NCBI GenBank assembly: GCA_946885605.1
Contig: CAMPGR010000023.1
Location: 1-37,459, forward strand
DNA from: an uncultured Pseudomonadota bacterium
GTDB lineage: Bacteria > Pseudomonadota > Gammaproteobacteria > Burkholderiales > SG8-41
Length of the DNA: 37,459 nt
Direction: 5' to 3'
Part shown: piece by piece, positions 23,073 through 32,118 of the stretch
How positions within the stretch are numbered: position 1 is the first letter of the stretch
How the letters are laid out: every line of letters begins with the position of its first letter
Notes under the pieces: model-generated
Databases searched by the model: none
Seen by the model: the letters and a program-made list of their open reading frames with translations, nothing else
What the model was told of the DNA's origin: nothing
Translations under genes and position numbers: made by a program

Positions 23073-24245
23073 CTACGTAGGACGCTCGCGCTCGGCCCGC
23101 TGCACCCATCCCGAGGTACGCATGGCCTGCTGGTATGCGTTGTCCAGTATCGGGAGGATCCGGCGCTCGGTGTAGCGCTCGAGAACGCGTCTCTGGGCCG
23201 CGGCGCCCATGCGGGCGGTGGCATCGCGGTTCTCCGCGAGATCCGCGATGCGCGCGGCCAGCATCTCCGCGTCGCCGACCACGACGATACAGGCGCAGTC
23301 ACCATCCGCACCTACCACTTCCGCCACGGCGCCCACCGGAGTCACTATGGAAGCGCAACCGAGAGCCATGGCCTCCAGCAGCATGTTCGGAAACCCTTCG
23401 CTGCTGGAGATCTGCAGGAACACGTCGGTGCTGCGCAGCGCCTCGAGCGTGTCCTCGTGCGAGCAAAAGTCGAGCATGTCGATGTGGCCAGCCAGTCCAC
23501 TGCGCGAAATTTCCTCGCGCAGCGGCTGCGGTACCGCAAGCAACGTGACCCGCAATTTCACGCCACGCTCCAGCAGAATGCGCATCGCCGCCAGCAGCGT
23601 GTACGCACCCTTCAGGCGCGGCACTTCACCGGAACAGAGCAGGAAGCGGGGAATGTCCGGCACCGGGGCGGACCTCTGCTCAACGAGGCGCTCGGGGACG
23701 AAGTTGTTGAGGACCACCGTCGGCAACGCGCGGGCGAAACCCGACACGTAGCGCTTCCAGTATTCGGACTGCACGACGAGCAGCGACGGACGCCGCAGGG
23801 TCCAACGGATCGCCGCACGCGCGAAGCCGTTCGACGCCTCGTAGAAACGGTCGAAGGAGCCGCCGATGCGGAGCACGATCAGGCGACGCAGCGCCTTCCC
23901 CATGAGCACGTACAGCGCGGCTTCCCAGAACGCCTGAAAATCGCTCGCCTGGATCTGGACGACGACGGGCCTGTGCTTCAACACGACCCACGGGTAGAGC
24001 ATGAGGTGCCACAATGTGATGAGTACGCCTTGGGCGACGCGCTTGGCGCCTCCGCGGAAGACCGCGCCATAACCGTAATTGTCGTGCCTGATATTGCGCT
24101 TCCCGGGACGCGACGTCGTGAAGCGTATGAAGTCATATCTGCGCGCGAGCTGCGAGTTCACGACGTTGCACATGAACGTCGTGACACCGCCTTTCGTCGG
24201 GGGCCACGGACCGACCATCAATACTTTAGGACGGCTCGCGTTCAT
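23073..24245 (-). CDS. glycosyltransferase, GT4 family
   Basis: A 390-aa GT-B enzyme. The acceptor-side loop is VGPWPPTKGGVTTFMCNV, typical of this family. Further blocks are VVVQIQASDFQAFWEAALY, VLRIGGSFDRFYEAS, the nucleotide-sugar domain LLCSGEVPRLKGAYTLLAAM, and ISSSEGFPNMLLEAMALG with a complete E-x7-E motif. No signal or transmembrane segments are convincing. It is part of the minus-strand operon between the methyltransferase and AlgD. Substrate unknown; with AlgD next door, mannuronate is one possible donor sugar (inference). Confidence 0.9.
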   Translation of the reverse strand: MNASRPKVLMVGPWPPTKGGVTTFMCNVVNSQLARRYDFIRFTTSRPGKRNIRHDNYGYGAVFRGGAKRVAQGVLITLWHLMLYPWVVLKHRPVVVQIQASDFQAFWEAALYVLMGKALRRLIVLRIGGSFDRFYEASNGFARAAIRWTLRRPSLLVVQSEYWKRYVSGFARALPTVVLNNFVPERLVEQRSAPVPDIPRFLLCSGEVPRLKGAYTLLAAMRILLERGVKLRVTLLAVPQPLREEISRSGLAGHIDMLDFCSHEDTLEALRSTDVFLQISSSEGFPNMLLEAMALGCASIVTPVGAVAEVVGADGDCACIVVVGDAEMLAARIADLAENRDATARMGAAAQRRVLERYTERRILPILDNAYQQAMRTSGWVQRAERERPT

Positions 24246-24275
24246 TCTGTAATTGCCGCCGGCAAAGAGGCGCAG

Positions 24276-25214
24276 TCACGCGGCAAGGGGCATGCCCTCG
24301 TCTACGCGTCGCAGCACCGCGTAAACATTGTGCACGAAGTAGTCCTGCAGCAGCGGCGTGCGCGTCAGCCTGCCGGACAGCGCGCGCAGCGCAGGCTTGT
24401 TTCTGAGAAACGTATTGACGGCCAGGTAAGCGAATGCCCATCCCGTCTGGCGGACATAGCGCAGGAATTCCGAATAGCGCATGAGGTTCAGGCCGCCCGC
24501 GATCTCCCGGTAGCTCTTCGCCGTGTCGGTCGGGCGGAAGCACTCGGCGCGAACACGGAGCAACGCCTGCTCCGAGAAGAGCACGCCGCGCCAGGGAATC
24601 TGCAGCCGGAAAAAATCCCACATGTGATCGCCATACGGTGAATGAAACAGCGGGCCGAACGCGAGCACGGCGACACCGCCTGGCGCGATCAGCTCGCCCA
24701 TCCTGCGCAGGGATGCCTGGGGATCGTCGATGTGCTCCATCGCATCGAACGACAGCACGACGTCGAATTTTTCCTCGGGGACCCAGGTGCGCAAATCGCG
24801 GCAAAGGAACTGCACACGCTCCCCCATGCCAAGGAGCGAGGCGTAGGCGCGCGCTCGCTCGATGTGGCGTGGCATGAAGTCGACGCCCGTGATCCGATTG
24901 ACGCCGAGTTTGGCAAGCGAAAGGGTGAGCCCGCCGCTGCCGCATCCCATGTCGAGATAGCTGAGCTGCGGATCGAGCGGGAAACGGCCTTCGAACCGGC
25001 CGAGGATCTTGCGCAGTTTCGCCGTCTCCTGCACGAACGAAGCGGCCGAAACCCCGGTTGCGCGGCGGTTCAGTTCTTCCTCGGTCGCCGCATTCCGATC
25101 GTGGGCCAGGGTTCTCAAGATGAGGTAATCGAGTGTGGCGCCCAGCATCTTTCTTTCTGCGGAAAGTTGCATCCTGCGATCATTTCCCGGATGCGCATCA
25201 TCCACGAGGCGCAT
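24276..25214 (-). CDS. class I SAM-dependent methyltransferase
   Basis: The predicted protein is 312 aa. Motif I is YLDMGCGSGGLTLSLAKLG (~residues 86-104), followed by ITGVDFMPRHIERAR, FLCRDLRTWVPEEKFDVVLS, the motif AMEHIDDPQASLRRM and LIAPGGVAVLAFGPLF. A basic C-terminal region follows. It probably O-methylates a sugar, as is common in O-antigen loci and sometimes used to cap chains, but a lipid or small-molecule target is possible. ATG 25214 has a GAGG Shine-Dalgarno but sits in the loop of a perfect hairpin (25203-25225). ATG 25172 would shorten the protein by 14 residues. Confidence 0.85.
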   Translation of the reverse strand: MRLVDDAHPGNDRRMQLSAERKMLGATLDYLILRTLAHDRNAATEEELNRRATGVSAASFVQETAKLRKILGRFEGRFPLDPQLSYLDMGCGSGGLTLSLAKLGVNRITGVDFMPRHIERARAYASLLGMGERVQFLCRDLRTWVPEEKFDVVLSFDAMEHIDDPQASLRRMGELIAPGGVAVLAFGPLFHSPYGDHMWDFFRLQIPWRGVLFSEQALLRVRAECFRPTDTAKSYREIAGGLNLMRYSEFLRYVRQTGWAFAYLAVNTFLRNKPALRALSGRLTRTPLLQDYFVHNVYAVLRRVDEGMPLAA

Positions 25215-25225
25215 TGAGCCTCGTG
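25203..25225 (-). promoter_or_regulatory. hairpin enclosing the methyltransferase start codon
   Basis: CACGAGGC (25203-25210) and GCCTCGTG (25218-25225) are exact reverse complements around a 7-base loop holding the ATG at 25214, and the GAGG ribosome binding site is in the stem. In mRNA this could hide the start site, or simply mean that translation starts at 25172. The gap 25226-25417 shows nothing else I can assign. Confidence 0.35.
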
Positions 25226-25417
25226 AGACCGCTAGCCGGGCCGCGTTAGTCTTCTTGGATCAGTCGCAAGGCATGACGCCGGCCGAGCGCTCTACCGCGA
25301 CTTGTCTCGATTCCCAGAACCATTCCTCCGCAAAGCGATTCAGCTCCGGCGCGAGCGGCAATGCCGCACTTTGATGAAACGGGCCCGATCTCGGGAGCGA
25401 CCCGCCGTTCGCTCGGG

Positions 25418-27457
25418 TCAACAGGCGATTTCGGTGCGAAGCACCGCGTTGCCCGAGAGCCGGCAGCGCCAGGCGATGGTCGGCGACGGCGCTCTTTCGT
25501 CGAAGCGCCGGGAGATCCATCCGAGAATAGGTGTCACGCGCCCGCAGTGGACTGCGTGCTCGGCGCCTTGCGCTTGCGGAAGGGCGAGGCGAATGCACCT
25601 TGCCCCGCAGCAAACGGTGTATCCCGACGGCGCGGGCGCGACGCGGCACGTTTCACTGCAATGGAAAAAGAGCTCGACGATGTGCGCGCCCCTCATCTCG
25701 AGCATATCCTCCACGACAATGCGACGCATGCGCTTCTCCAGCATGATGCGGCGACGGTGCACGACCGGATCGGCGAGACGCAGATACCCGTCATGCCAGC
25801 CTGCGAACACGTCACGCTCGTCGTCGGCTGACCAGTCGACGCAGTGCGCGCGCGCCTTTCTCGTCCACATGAAATTGCCGCCGGCCTCCGACTGGTCCGC
25901 GGCGTCGATGCGCACGGTGTTGTGCGCGGCGGTGCCGCGAAAATACCGGCGCCATGGCGCGTGAGTGTGATACGCATAGGTTCCGGGGTCGATAAGGAAC
26001 TCGACTCCGCCGACGGAAAGCGAGAATGCGAGCGCGTCGGCGTGCCCGTGCGCAGCGATCGTTTGATACCCGAGAGCACCGGCGTCCGCGATAAGCCGGA
26101 TTTCGCGCGGCGTCTCGAAGTCGCATCCGAGTATGTAATACCCGCCATCGGGAAAGGCGCGTCTCACCGGCAAATGGACGTCCGACGAGTCGAGCGCCGC
26201 GAACGCACGGTCGGCGTCGGGCATCAGCCACCGCGTGCGCTCGTCCAGCCCACCTGCCTTGACCTTGAAGTCGCCGCGCTGGAAAAGCAGCGCACCGGTC
26301 GCAAGCAGGGCGCGGTAGCCGCAGAAAGCCGGACGGTGGTCGAGCCGCACGGCGATGGCATCGTCGGAATCGCCGATCATCGGCACGTTGCCGGCGACGT
26401 CCATGACGGAGGCAAGGTATTCGAGCATCGCTTCCAGCCGAGCGCGGAAGGTTGCCGAAAAACTCTCCCCGCTCGCCCCCGCAGCGAGCCAGCAGAGCAA
26501 CAAGAGCTCCAGCTCGAAGCGCTGATACGCCGTGGCCTGTTCCCGGTTGACGCCGTCCGGTGCGTTTTGCAAAAGCGCTTCCCGCTCCAGTATCGCTTTC
26601 GCCTCGGCGCGCCAGGTGGCAGAGTGCGGCCAGCAGGGCCACGTCAGGGCCGCGACATAAAGCCCCGCCGCTTCGCCAATGAGATGATTGTTGGCGGAGG
26701 AGTACAGCGAAAAGTAGCCGTGCACGAAGCTCGCGTGGTCGAACACCGATGCGAGCCAGCGCTCCCGCAGGCGCGCGTTCGATGCTGCCGCAAAAATCGA
26801 GGAATCGCGAGCGCGGAGGAGCTGCCACGCCGTGGACCAGCTCACGAGCCTGAGCGCGGGCTCGAGCGCACTCGACCAGTTGGGCCCGAGCGGACACGGG
26901 CAGGCGGAAAACCAGCTCTCGAGGTGATCCCGTATGACACCGAAATAGCGCGCATCCCCTGTCACCGCATAGGCGTGCGCCAGCGTGACGAGATGCAGAT
27001 GGCGATTGAGTTCCCAGACATACTTGATATCGCCAACCAGCCCCGGATCGCGATAATCGAGAAGCTTTCCGAAGCGCAAGGGCCCTTCCACTCCGGTCTT
27101 GGGATCGCGGTTCCAGCGCGGCGGCGTGCCGAGCGCAACGTCGCGCAGCGCGAATAACTGGTAGCGGCCTTCGACGATGCGGTCCGCCGCCCGCACACAG
27201 GCCCCGGCATCCGGGCTGGCGGGCATGCGCAGCCAGGGATGGCCGCGCGCATCGGGTTGTGCGGGCGGGGGGGACGCGCGGCGTGCAAGCCCCCAATGTT
27301 CAGCGCGCACCTGCGCGGCTTGCAGCACGCGGTGGCGCAATTCGGCCGGTGTCATGCAGCGCAGGCGGTTGAGATACCAGCAGAGGCGTCCGCGGCCCCC
27401 AACCGGCTTGGGCTGCGGTTCCGTCCATGTCCCGTCCACCGTTTCACCCTCAAGCAT
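25418..27457 (-). CDS. heparinase II/III-like alginate/uronate lyase family protein
   Basis: A 679-aa protein with an alpha-helical (alpha/alpha toroid) N-terminal part (WELNRHLHLVTLAHAYAVTGD, SANNHLIGEAAGLYVAAL) and a C-terminal heparinase II/III beta-domain (FPDGGYYIL, AAHGHADALAFSLSVGG at ~465-481, FLIDPGTYAYH, YFRGTAAHNTVRID). The family cleaves uronate-containing polysaccharides by beta-elimination. In biosynthesis loci it may trim the polymer, or even act in synthesis. No signal peptide is evident, which is odd for a lyase acting after export. ATG 27457 overlaps the asparagine-synthase stop by 8 bases; the longer upstream frame lies inside that gene and was not used. Confidence 0.88.
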   Translation of the reverse strand: MLEGETVDGTWTEPQPKPVGGRGRLCWYLNRLRCMTPAELRHRVLQAAQVRAEHWGLARRASPPPAQPDARGHPWLRMPASPDAGACVRAADRIVEGRYQLFALRDVALGTPPRWNRDPKTGVEGPLRFGKLLDYRDPGLVGDIKYVWELNRHLHLVTLAHAYAVTGDARYFGVIRDHLESWFSACPCPLGPNWSSALEPALRLVSWSTAWQLLRARDSSIFAAASNARLRERWLASVFDHASFVHGYFSLYSSANNHLIGEAAGLYVAALTWPCWPHSATWRAEAKAILEREALLQNAPDGVNREQATAYQRFELELLLLCWLAAGASGESFSATFRARLEAMLEYLASVMDVAGNVPMIGDSDDAIAVRLDHRPAFCGYRALLATGALLFQRGDFKVKAGGLDERTRWLMPDADRAFAALDSSDVHLPVRRAFPDGGYYILGCDFETPREIRLIADAGALGYQTIAAHGHADALAFSLSVGGVEFLIDPGTYAYHTHAPWRRYFRGTAAHNTVRIDAADQSEAGGNFMWTRKARAHCVDWSADDERDVFAGWHDGYLRLADPVVHRRRIMLEKRMRRIVVEDMLEMRGAHIVELFFHCSETCRVAPAPSGYTVCCGARCIRLALPQAQGAEHAVHCGRVTPILGWISRRFDERAPSPTIAWRCRLSGNAVLRTEIAC

Positions 27458-29315
27458 ACTGACGATGCCAGATTTCGAGGTTGAGGAGCGCCCACAGAAG
27501 CTTTTCGTGGTTCTGGCGCCCGTCCAGATGCTCGGCAAGCACAGCATCCAGGACGGCGGCGTCGTAGTACTGCCGGGTAAGGGAATTCGCGCTCTTCAGA
27601 TGTTCCAGCAGGTAGTCGCGCATGTCGGCACGGAACCATTTGTTGACCGGCACCCGGAACCCCACTTTCGGCCGCTCCAGTATCCGCTGCGGAAGAAGAT
27701 CGCGGCACGCCTCACGCAGGATCCACTTGCTGCGCAGGCGGCGCACGCGGTAGTCGTCGGGGAGGCTCGACACGTATTGCGCGAACTCGTGATCGAGAAA
27801 CGGCACGCGCGATTCGATGGAAGCGGCCATCGTCATGCGGTCGCCGCGCTCGAGCAGGTTGTCGGGAAGCCAGCTCGTCTGATCGAAATACAGGATGCGC
27901 CTCAGCGCGCTGCTTTCCGGGTCCGCGTCGAACGGCGGCGCATCCGTCCGCGGCGTGCCGTTGAGCCGCAGCACCGAGAGGCGATCGCGCTCCGCGCGGT
28001 TGAGCGCGCCGAACCAGCGCACGTAGCGCTCGCGCCAGTCCTCGATATCGAGACTGGTGACGGCAGTCTTGGCGCGGCGAAAGCGGTAAGGCAGCGCATG
28101 CGTGATAGGCCCGATCAGCGCGCGACGCATCGCGCGCGGCAGCTTCTGATAGCCCGAGGCGAAGCGCTCCGCGATGTGCTTGGGATACCCGCCGAGCATC
28201 TCGTCGCTGCCCTCTCCCGTCAACACCATCTTCACGCTGCGTGCCGCCTCCCGGGCCAGGAGGTAGATCGCGATATCGGAAGGTTCCGATACAGGGGCGT
28301 CGCGATAGGCGACGAGCCGCGGCAGGTGGTCCATGATATCGCGATGCTCGACCACGATTTCACAGTGCTGCGTGCGGAAATGCGCCGCGACTTCCGCGGC
28401 ATAAGGAAGCTCGCTGTAGCGATCCCCGCCGAAACCGACCGAGAACGTGCGCACCCGCGAATTGTGCCGGCTCATGAGCGCGACGATAGTGGATGAGTCG
28501 ATGCCGCCGGAAAGAAACGCGCCGAACGGCACGTCGCTCACCATCTGCGATCTCACCGCATCGTCGAGCCGCGCCAGAAACGTGGCGACCGCGTCACTGC
28601 GCGCGGGAGAGGAATGCCCCGGGAGACGATCCGGCGGGTGCCAATAGCGGCGCTCGGTGAAACGCCCTTTTTCCCATGTCGCGACCGTGCCGGGCTGCAG
28701 CTTGCGAATGCCCGCGAAAAGCGTGCCGGGACCCGGCACGTAGCGATAGGCGAGATAGTCCCAGACCGCTTCCAGGCTCACCGCAGGTTTGCCGCCGGGA
28801 ATCTGGAGCAGCGCTTTGATCTCGGATGCAAAGAAGAGTCCGCTTCCGTTCTCGTAGAGGAACAGAGGCTTTTCACCAAAGCGGTCGCGCGCGAGAAACA
28901 GACGCTCTTTGCGCGCATCCCAGATCGCAAAGGCGAACATGCCGCGAAGACGATCGACGGCATCCTCGTGCCAGTGCTGGTAGGCGCGGAGCAATACTTC
29001 CGTGTCGGAATTCCGCGTGAAGCGGTAACCGAGGCGCGCGAGTTCCTCGCGCAGCTCGCGGAAGTTGTAAATCTCGCCGTTGAAGGTTAGGGCGAGGCCG
29101 GCTTCCCCGTCGCACATCGGCTGGTGTGCGCCCTCGGGATCGATGATGGCGAGCCGCCGATGCCCGAGAAAGACGTGCTCGCCGCCGCTCGCGCGGAAAT
29201 ACGCGATCCCTTCATCGTCGGGCCCGCGATGCGCGATCGCACGCAGCATCGCGACCAGCGTGTCTTCCGCGAGCGGGCTCTCCGCTTTCGCCACCCATCC
29301 CGCAATTCCGCACAT
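27450..29315 (-). CDS. asparagine synthase-like glutamine amidotransferase (AsnB family)
   Basis: The 621-aa protein has an N-terminal class II glutaminase with the nucleophile Cys2 (MCGIAGWV) and the FNGEIYNFRELREEL block. The C-terminal ATP-pyrophosphatase domain has GAFLSGGIDSSTIVALM (PP-loop ~270) and LTGEGSDEMLGGYPKH. Family members in polysaccharide loci, such as P. aeruginosa WbpS, are proposed to amidate the carboxyl of N-acetylgalactosaminuronate rather than make asparagine. Here it is 3 bases downstream of the TviB/WbpO-like dehydrogenase, strongly suggesting that role (inference). It is coupled to the heparinase-like gene by an 8-base overlap. True asparagine synthesis cannot be ruled out from sequence. 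Confidence 0.93.
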   Translation of the reverse strand: MCGIAGWVAKAESPLAEDTLVAMLRAIAHRGPDDEGIAYFRASGGEHVFLGHRRLAIIDPEGAHQPMCDGEAGLALTFNGEIYNFRELREELARLGYRFTRNSDTEVLLRAYQHWHEDAVDRLRGMFAFAIWDARKERLFLARDRFGEKPLFLYENGSGLFFASEIKALLQIPGGKPAVSLEAVWDYLAYRYVPGPGTLFAGIRKLQPGTVATWEKGRFTERRYWHPPDRLPGHSSPARSDAVATFLARLDDAVRSQMVSDVPFGAFLSGGIDSSTIVALMSRHNSRVRTFSVGFGGDRYSELPYAAEVAAHFRTQHCEIVVEHRDIMDHLPRLVAYRDAPVSEPSDIAIYLLAREAARSVKMVLTGEGSDEMLGGYPKHIAERFASGYQKLPRAMRRALIGPITHALPYRFRRAKTAVTSLDIEDWRERYVRWFGALNRAERDRLSVLRLNGTPRTDAPPFDADPESSALRRILYFDQTSWLPDNLLERGDRMTMAASIESRVPFLDHEFAQYVSSLPDDYRVRRLRSKWILREACRDLLPQRILERPKVGFRVPVNKWFRADMRDYLLEHLKSANSLTRQYYDAAVLDAVLAEHLDGRQNHEKLLWALLNLEIWHRQYA

Positions 29316-29318
29316 GGC

Positions 29319-30731
29319 TTACAGCCGCCACACGTGCAGGCCTTCGCTTCGCAGCAGCGCGGCGTCGAATACCGATTTGACGTCGATGAAGCAGCCGCAG
29401 CGCACGATCTTGCCGGCATATCGGGAGGCCCCGATATCGAGAAACTGTCGATGCGCGACGGCGAGCACGAGCGCATCGGCCGCCGGCAGCTCGTCCCAGG
29501 CGCGCAGCCTGATGTCATACTGGCGCAACGCCTCGCCGGCATCCGCGACGGGATCGTGCACGAATGTCTCGACTTCAAATTCGCGCAGCCCGTTGATGAT
29601 GTCCACCACCTTGGAATTGCGCACGTCGGCGCAGTTCTCCTTGAACGTGAGCCCGAGGACGTTCACGCGCGCGCCCTTGATGTTGCGTCCGGCATGGATC
29701 ATCTGCTGAACCGTCTTGCGCGCGATATGGAGCCCCATGCCGTCGTTGATGCGGCGGCCGGCCAGGATGACCTCGGGATGGTAGCCAGCGAGCTCCGCCT
29801 TGTGCGTGAGGTAGTACGGATCGACGCCGATGCAGTGCCCGCCAACGAGGCCCGGCCGATAGGGCAGGAAGTTCCACTTCGTGCCCGCCGCCTTCAACAC
29901 CTCCATCGTGTCGAGCCCGAGCTTGTCGAAGATGATCGCAAGCTCGTTCACGAAAGCGATGTTGAGGTCGCGCTGCGTGTTCTCGATGACCTTCGCCGCT
30001 TCGGCCACGCGGATCGATGAGGCGCGGTAGACCCCCGCCGTGACCACCGAGGCGTAGAGATCCGCGATTTTCTCCAGCGTTCCCGCATCGTCGCCGGACA
30101 CGACCTTCGTGATCCGCGCGAAGCTGTGCTCGGGGTCGCCGGGGTTGATGCGCTCCGGTGAGTAGCCGACGTGGAAGTCGTGCCGCCACCTCATGCCGGA
30201 ATGCTTTTCCAGCATGGGCACGCATACTTCCTCGGTAGCTCCGGGGTAGACGGTCGATTCGTAGATCACGATCGCGCCCGGCTTCATATGCTTGCCTACC
30301 ATCGCGCTCGCGGCTTCGAGTGGCCCGAAGTCGGGCTGGCGCGCCGCGTTGATCGGCGTCGGCACTGCGATGATGATGAAGTCCGCCAGCTCGAGCTCCG
30401 TTGGATCGTCGCTGATCTGCAGGTAGGGCGCTTCTCTGAGCTCCGCGACCCGCACCTCACCGGTGGAATCGACTCCGTGCCGCAGCTCGTCCACGCGCCT
30501 GCGCGATATGTCATAGCCCAGCGTCGGGCGCCGTTTGCCGAACTCGACCGCCATCGGCAACCCGACGTAGCCCAGGCCGACGACAGCGAGCCGCCCGGTT
30601 TGCTGCACGCCGCGAGCGGCGCGCTCCGACTGGCGTGCGGCGTCCGGGCGCTCCAGCACTTCTTGCGCCGCTGTCGCCGGTCCCTTTGCCCGCGTTCCGC
30701 GCAGTAAAGCACGATTTCTTCCGTCGAACAT
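29319..30731 (-). CDS. tviB: UDP-N-acetylhexosamine 6-dehydrogenase (TviB/WbpO-like)
   Basis: This 470-aa enzyme of the UDP-glucose/GDP-mannose dehydrogenase superfamily has the TviB/WbpO signature: RLAVVGLGYVGLPMAVEFGK, AVPTPINAARQPDFGPLEAA, YESTVYPGATEEVC, GYSPERINPGD and the catalytic Cys300 in LVGGHCIGVDPYYLTHKAE. It oxidises a UDP-N-acetylhexosamine to the uronic acid. An N-terminal extension of ~45 residues precedes the Rossmann motif. The start at 30731 is nevertheless supported by a GGGAAG ribosome binding site, and the nearest internal GTG has none. It is followed by the amidotransferase gene after 3 bases and preceded by the epimerase gene, forming a three-gene hexosaminuronate(amide) unit. 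Confidence 0.9.
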   Translation of the reverse strand: MFDGRNRALLRGTRAKGPATAAQEVLERPDAARQSERAARGVQQTGRLAVVGLGYVGLPMAVEFGKRRPTLGYDISRRRVDELRHGVDSTGEVRVAELREAPYLQISDDPTELELADFIIIAVPTPINAARQPDFGPLEAASAMVGKHMKPGAIVIYESTVYPGATEEVCVPMLEKHSGMRWRHDFHVGYSPERINPGDPEHSFARITKVVSGDDAGTLEKIADLYASVVTAGVYRASSIRVAEAAKVIENTQRDLNIAFVNELAIIFDKLGLDTMEVLKAAGTKWNFLPYRPGLVGGHCIGVDPYYLTHKAELAGYHPEVILAGRRINDGMGLHIARKTVQQMIHAGRNIKGARVNVLGLTFKENCADVRNSKVVDIINGLREFEVETFVHDPVADAGEALRQYDIRLRAWDELPAADALVLAVAHRQFLDIGASRYAGKIVRCGCFIDVKSVFDAALLRSEGLHVWRL

Positions 30732-30752
30732 CGTTCTTCCCTGTAGTGCCGT

Positions 30753-31832
30753 TTATGAAAGCGCCGCCACACCGGCCCCGATTTCCGCCGGCGCTACACG
30801 TCGCGCCGCGAGGCTTGCCGCATACCACTCGATCGCCTGTGCGAGGCCCTGCCGCACATTCCATCGCGGCTCGTAACCGAGGAGGCGCCGCGCCTTGCCG
30901 ATATCCGCCTGCGAAAGGCGCACGTCGGCCGCCCGAAAGGCGCGATACGTCGGGCGCAGGCTACGCACGTGCGGGCATATCGGCTCGAGCAGGGAACGAA
31001 CAAGCGCGAAGAGCTCGTTGAGCGTCGTCCGGTTCCCCACCGCGATGTTGTAGACCTGGTTCACCGCGGCCGGATCGTCGGCGGTCGCGGCGAGCAGGTT
31101 CGCCTGCACGACGTTGTCGACGTAGCAGAAGTCGCGCGCGGTTTCGCCATCGCCATTGATGTAGACCGGCTCGCTGCGCATCATGGCGGCGATCCACAGC
31201 GGAATGACAGCGGCGTAAGGGCCGTTCGGGTCCTGGCGCGGGCCGAACACGTTGAAGTAACGCAGTGCGATCGTCGGAAAGCCATAGCAGCGCGCGAAGG
31301 TCTCGGCGTACAGCTCGTTCATGTACTTGCCTGTGGCGTATGGCGAGAGCGGCCTGCCGAGCTCGGATTCAATCTTGAGCTGACGAGATTGGTCGCCGTA
31401 AACCGCACTCGACCCCGCATACACCATGCGCACCACGCCCGCGTCGCGGGCGGCAAGCAGCATGTTGAGGAATCCCGTCACGTTCACGGCGTGCGCGGTG
31501 AGCGGATCTTCCATCGAGCGCGGCACGCTCCCGAGCGCCGCCTGGTGCAGCACGAAATCGACGGCCCGGCACGCCTCGTGACAGGTTTCGAGCGAGCGGA
31601 TGTCGCCCTCGATGAAGCGAAACCGCTTCCAGCGCTGCTCGCCGACCGCTTCCCTCACCTGCTCCAGGTTGTGCCGGTGCCCCGTGGATAAATTGTCCAG
31701 CCCGACGACGGTCTGCTTGAGGCGCAGCAGGGCTTCCACGAGATGCGAGCCGATGAACCCGGCGGCGCCGGTCACGAGCCAGGTGTGCGGATTGCGGCGC
31801 AGCCGGGCGCGCTGCTCGTCGTATAGGGTCAT
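30753..31832 (-). CDS. tviC: UDP-N-acetylglucosamine(uronate) 4-epimerase (TviC/WbpP-like)
   Basis: A 359-aa extended short-chain dehydrogenase. It has the NAD motif [44 protein letters not shown], the catalytic SSAVYGD and Tyr165-x3-Lys169 (SPYATGKY), and [23 protein letters not shown]. The GSVPRS block and N-terminal extension are typical of the TviC/WbpP group, which interconverts UDP-GlcNAc(A) and UDP-GalNAc(A). ATG 31832 follows an AAGGAG motif. Upstream in-frame sequence is made of tandem repeats and is not protein-like. It is first in the tviC-tviB-asnB unit and is divergent from the GNAT gene at 32119. Confidence 0.92.
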   Translation of the reverse strand: MTLYDEQRARLRRNPHTWLVTGAAGFIGSHLVEALLRLKQTVVGLDNLSTGHRHNLEQVREAVGEQRWKRFRFIEGDIRSLETCHEACRAVDFVLHQAALGSVPRSMEDPLTAHAVNVTGFLNMLLAARDAGVVRMVYAGSSAVYGDQSRQLKIESELGRPLSPYATGKYMNELYAETFARCYGFPTIALRYFNVFGPRQDPNGPYAAVIPLWIAAMMRSEPVYINGDGETARDFCYVDNVVQANLLAATADDPAAVNQVYNIAVGNRTTLNELFALVRSLLEPICPHVRSLRPTYRAFRAADVRLSQADIGKARRLLGYEPRWNVRQGLAQAIEWYAASLAARRVAPAEIGAGVAALS

Positions 31833-31863
31833 TCCGGTTCGCTCCTTTTCCGATGAAGGAAGG

Positions 31864-31899
31864 CCGCCCGCATCACGAGGTCCGCCCGCATCACGAGGT
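31864..31899. repeat. two tandem 18-bp units upstream of the epimerase gene
   Basis: The unit CCGCCCGCATCACGAGGT occurs twice without spacing (31864-31881 and 31882-31899). It lies within 70 bases of the epimerase start, in the divergent promoter region. It may be a replication-slippage duplication or a doubled operator. Confidence 0.8.
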
Positions 31900-31960
31900 C
31901 GCGACGCTGCTCTCTCTACAGGGAGGCGGGAAACGCGGGGCATTGTCGGCGTGCACTGTG

Positions 31961-31984
31961 TACCGCGGTTGCTACCGCGGTTGT
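31961..31984. repeat. two tandem 12-bp units containing the palindrome ACCGCGGT
   Basis: TACCGCGGTTGC is followed by TACCGCGGTTGT. Each contains the 8-base palindrome ACCGCGGT, and the two copies are 12 bases apart. They sit between the divergent epimerase and GNAT genes. This is a plausible binding site for a dimeric regulator, but unproven. Confidence 0.7.
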
Positions 31985-32118
31985 GCCCGGAATAGTCCAG
32001 TTGGTCCGTATCACGGGCGCTACCCAAAGGAACTATGGAGAACGCGAAGCCGGCTCGCCGAATTTAATGCGGCAGCCATAGAGTGAGACGAGCGCCTACG
32101 TTCGGGAGGTCGATTACA

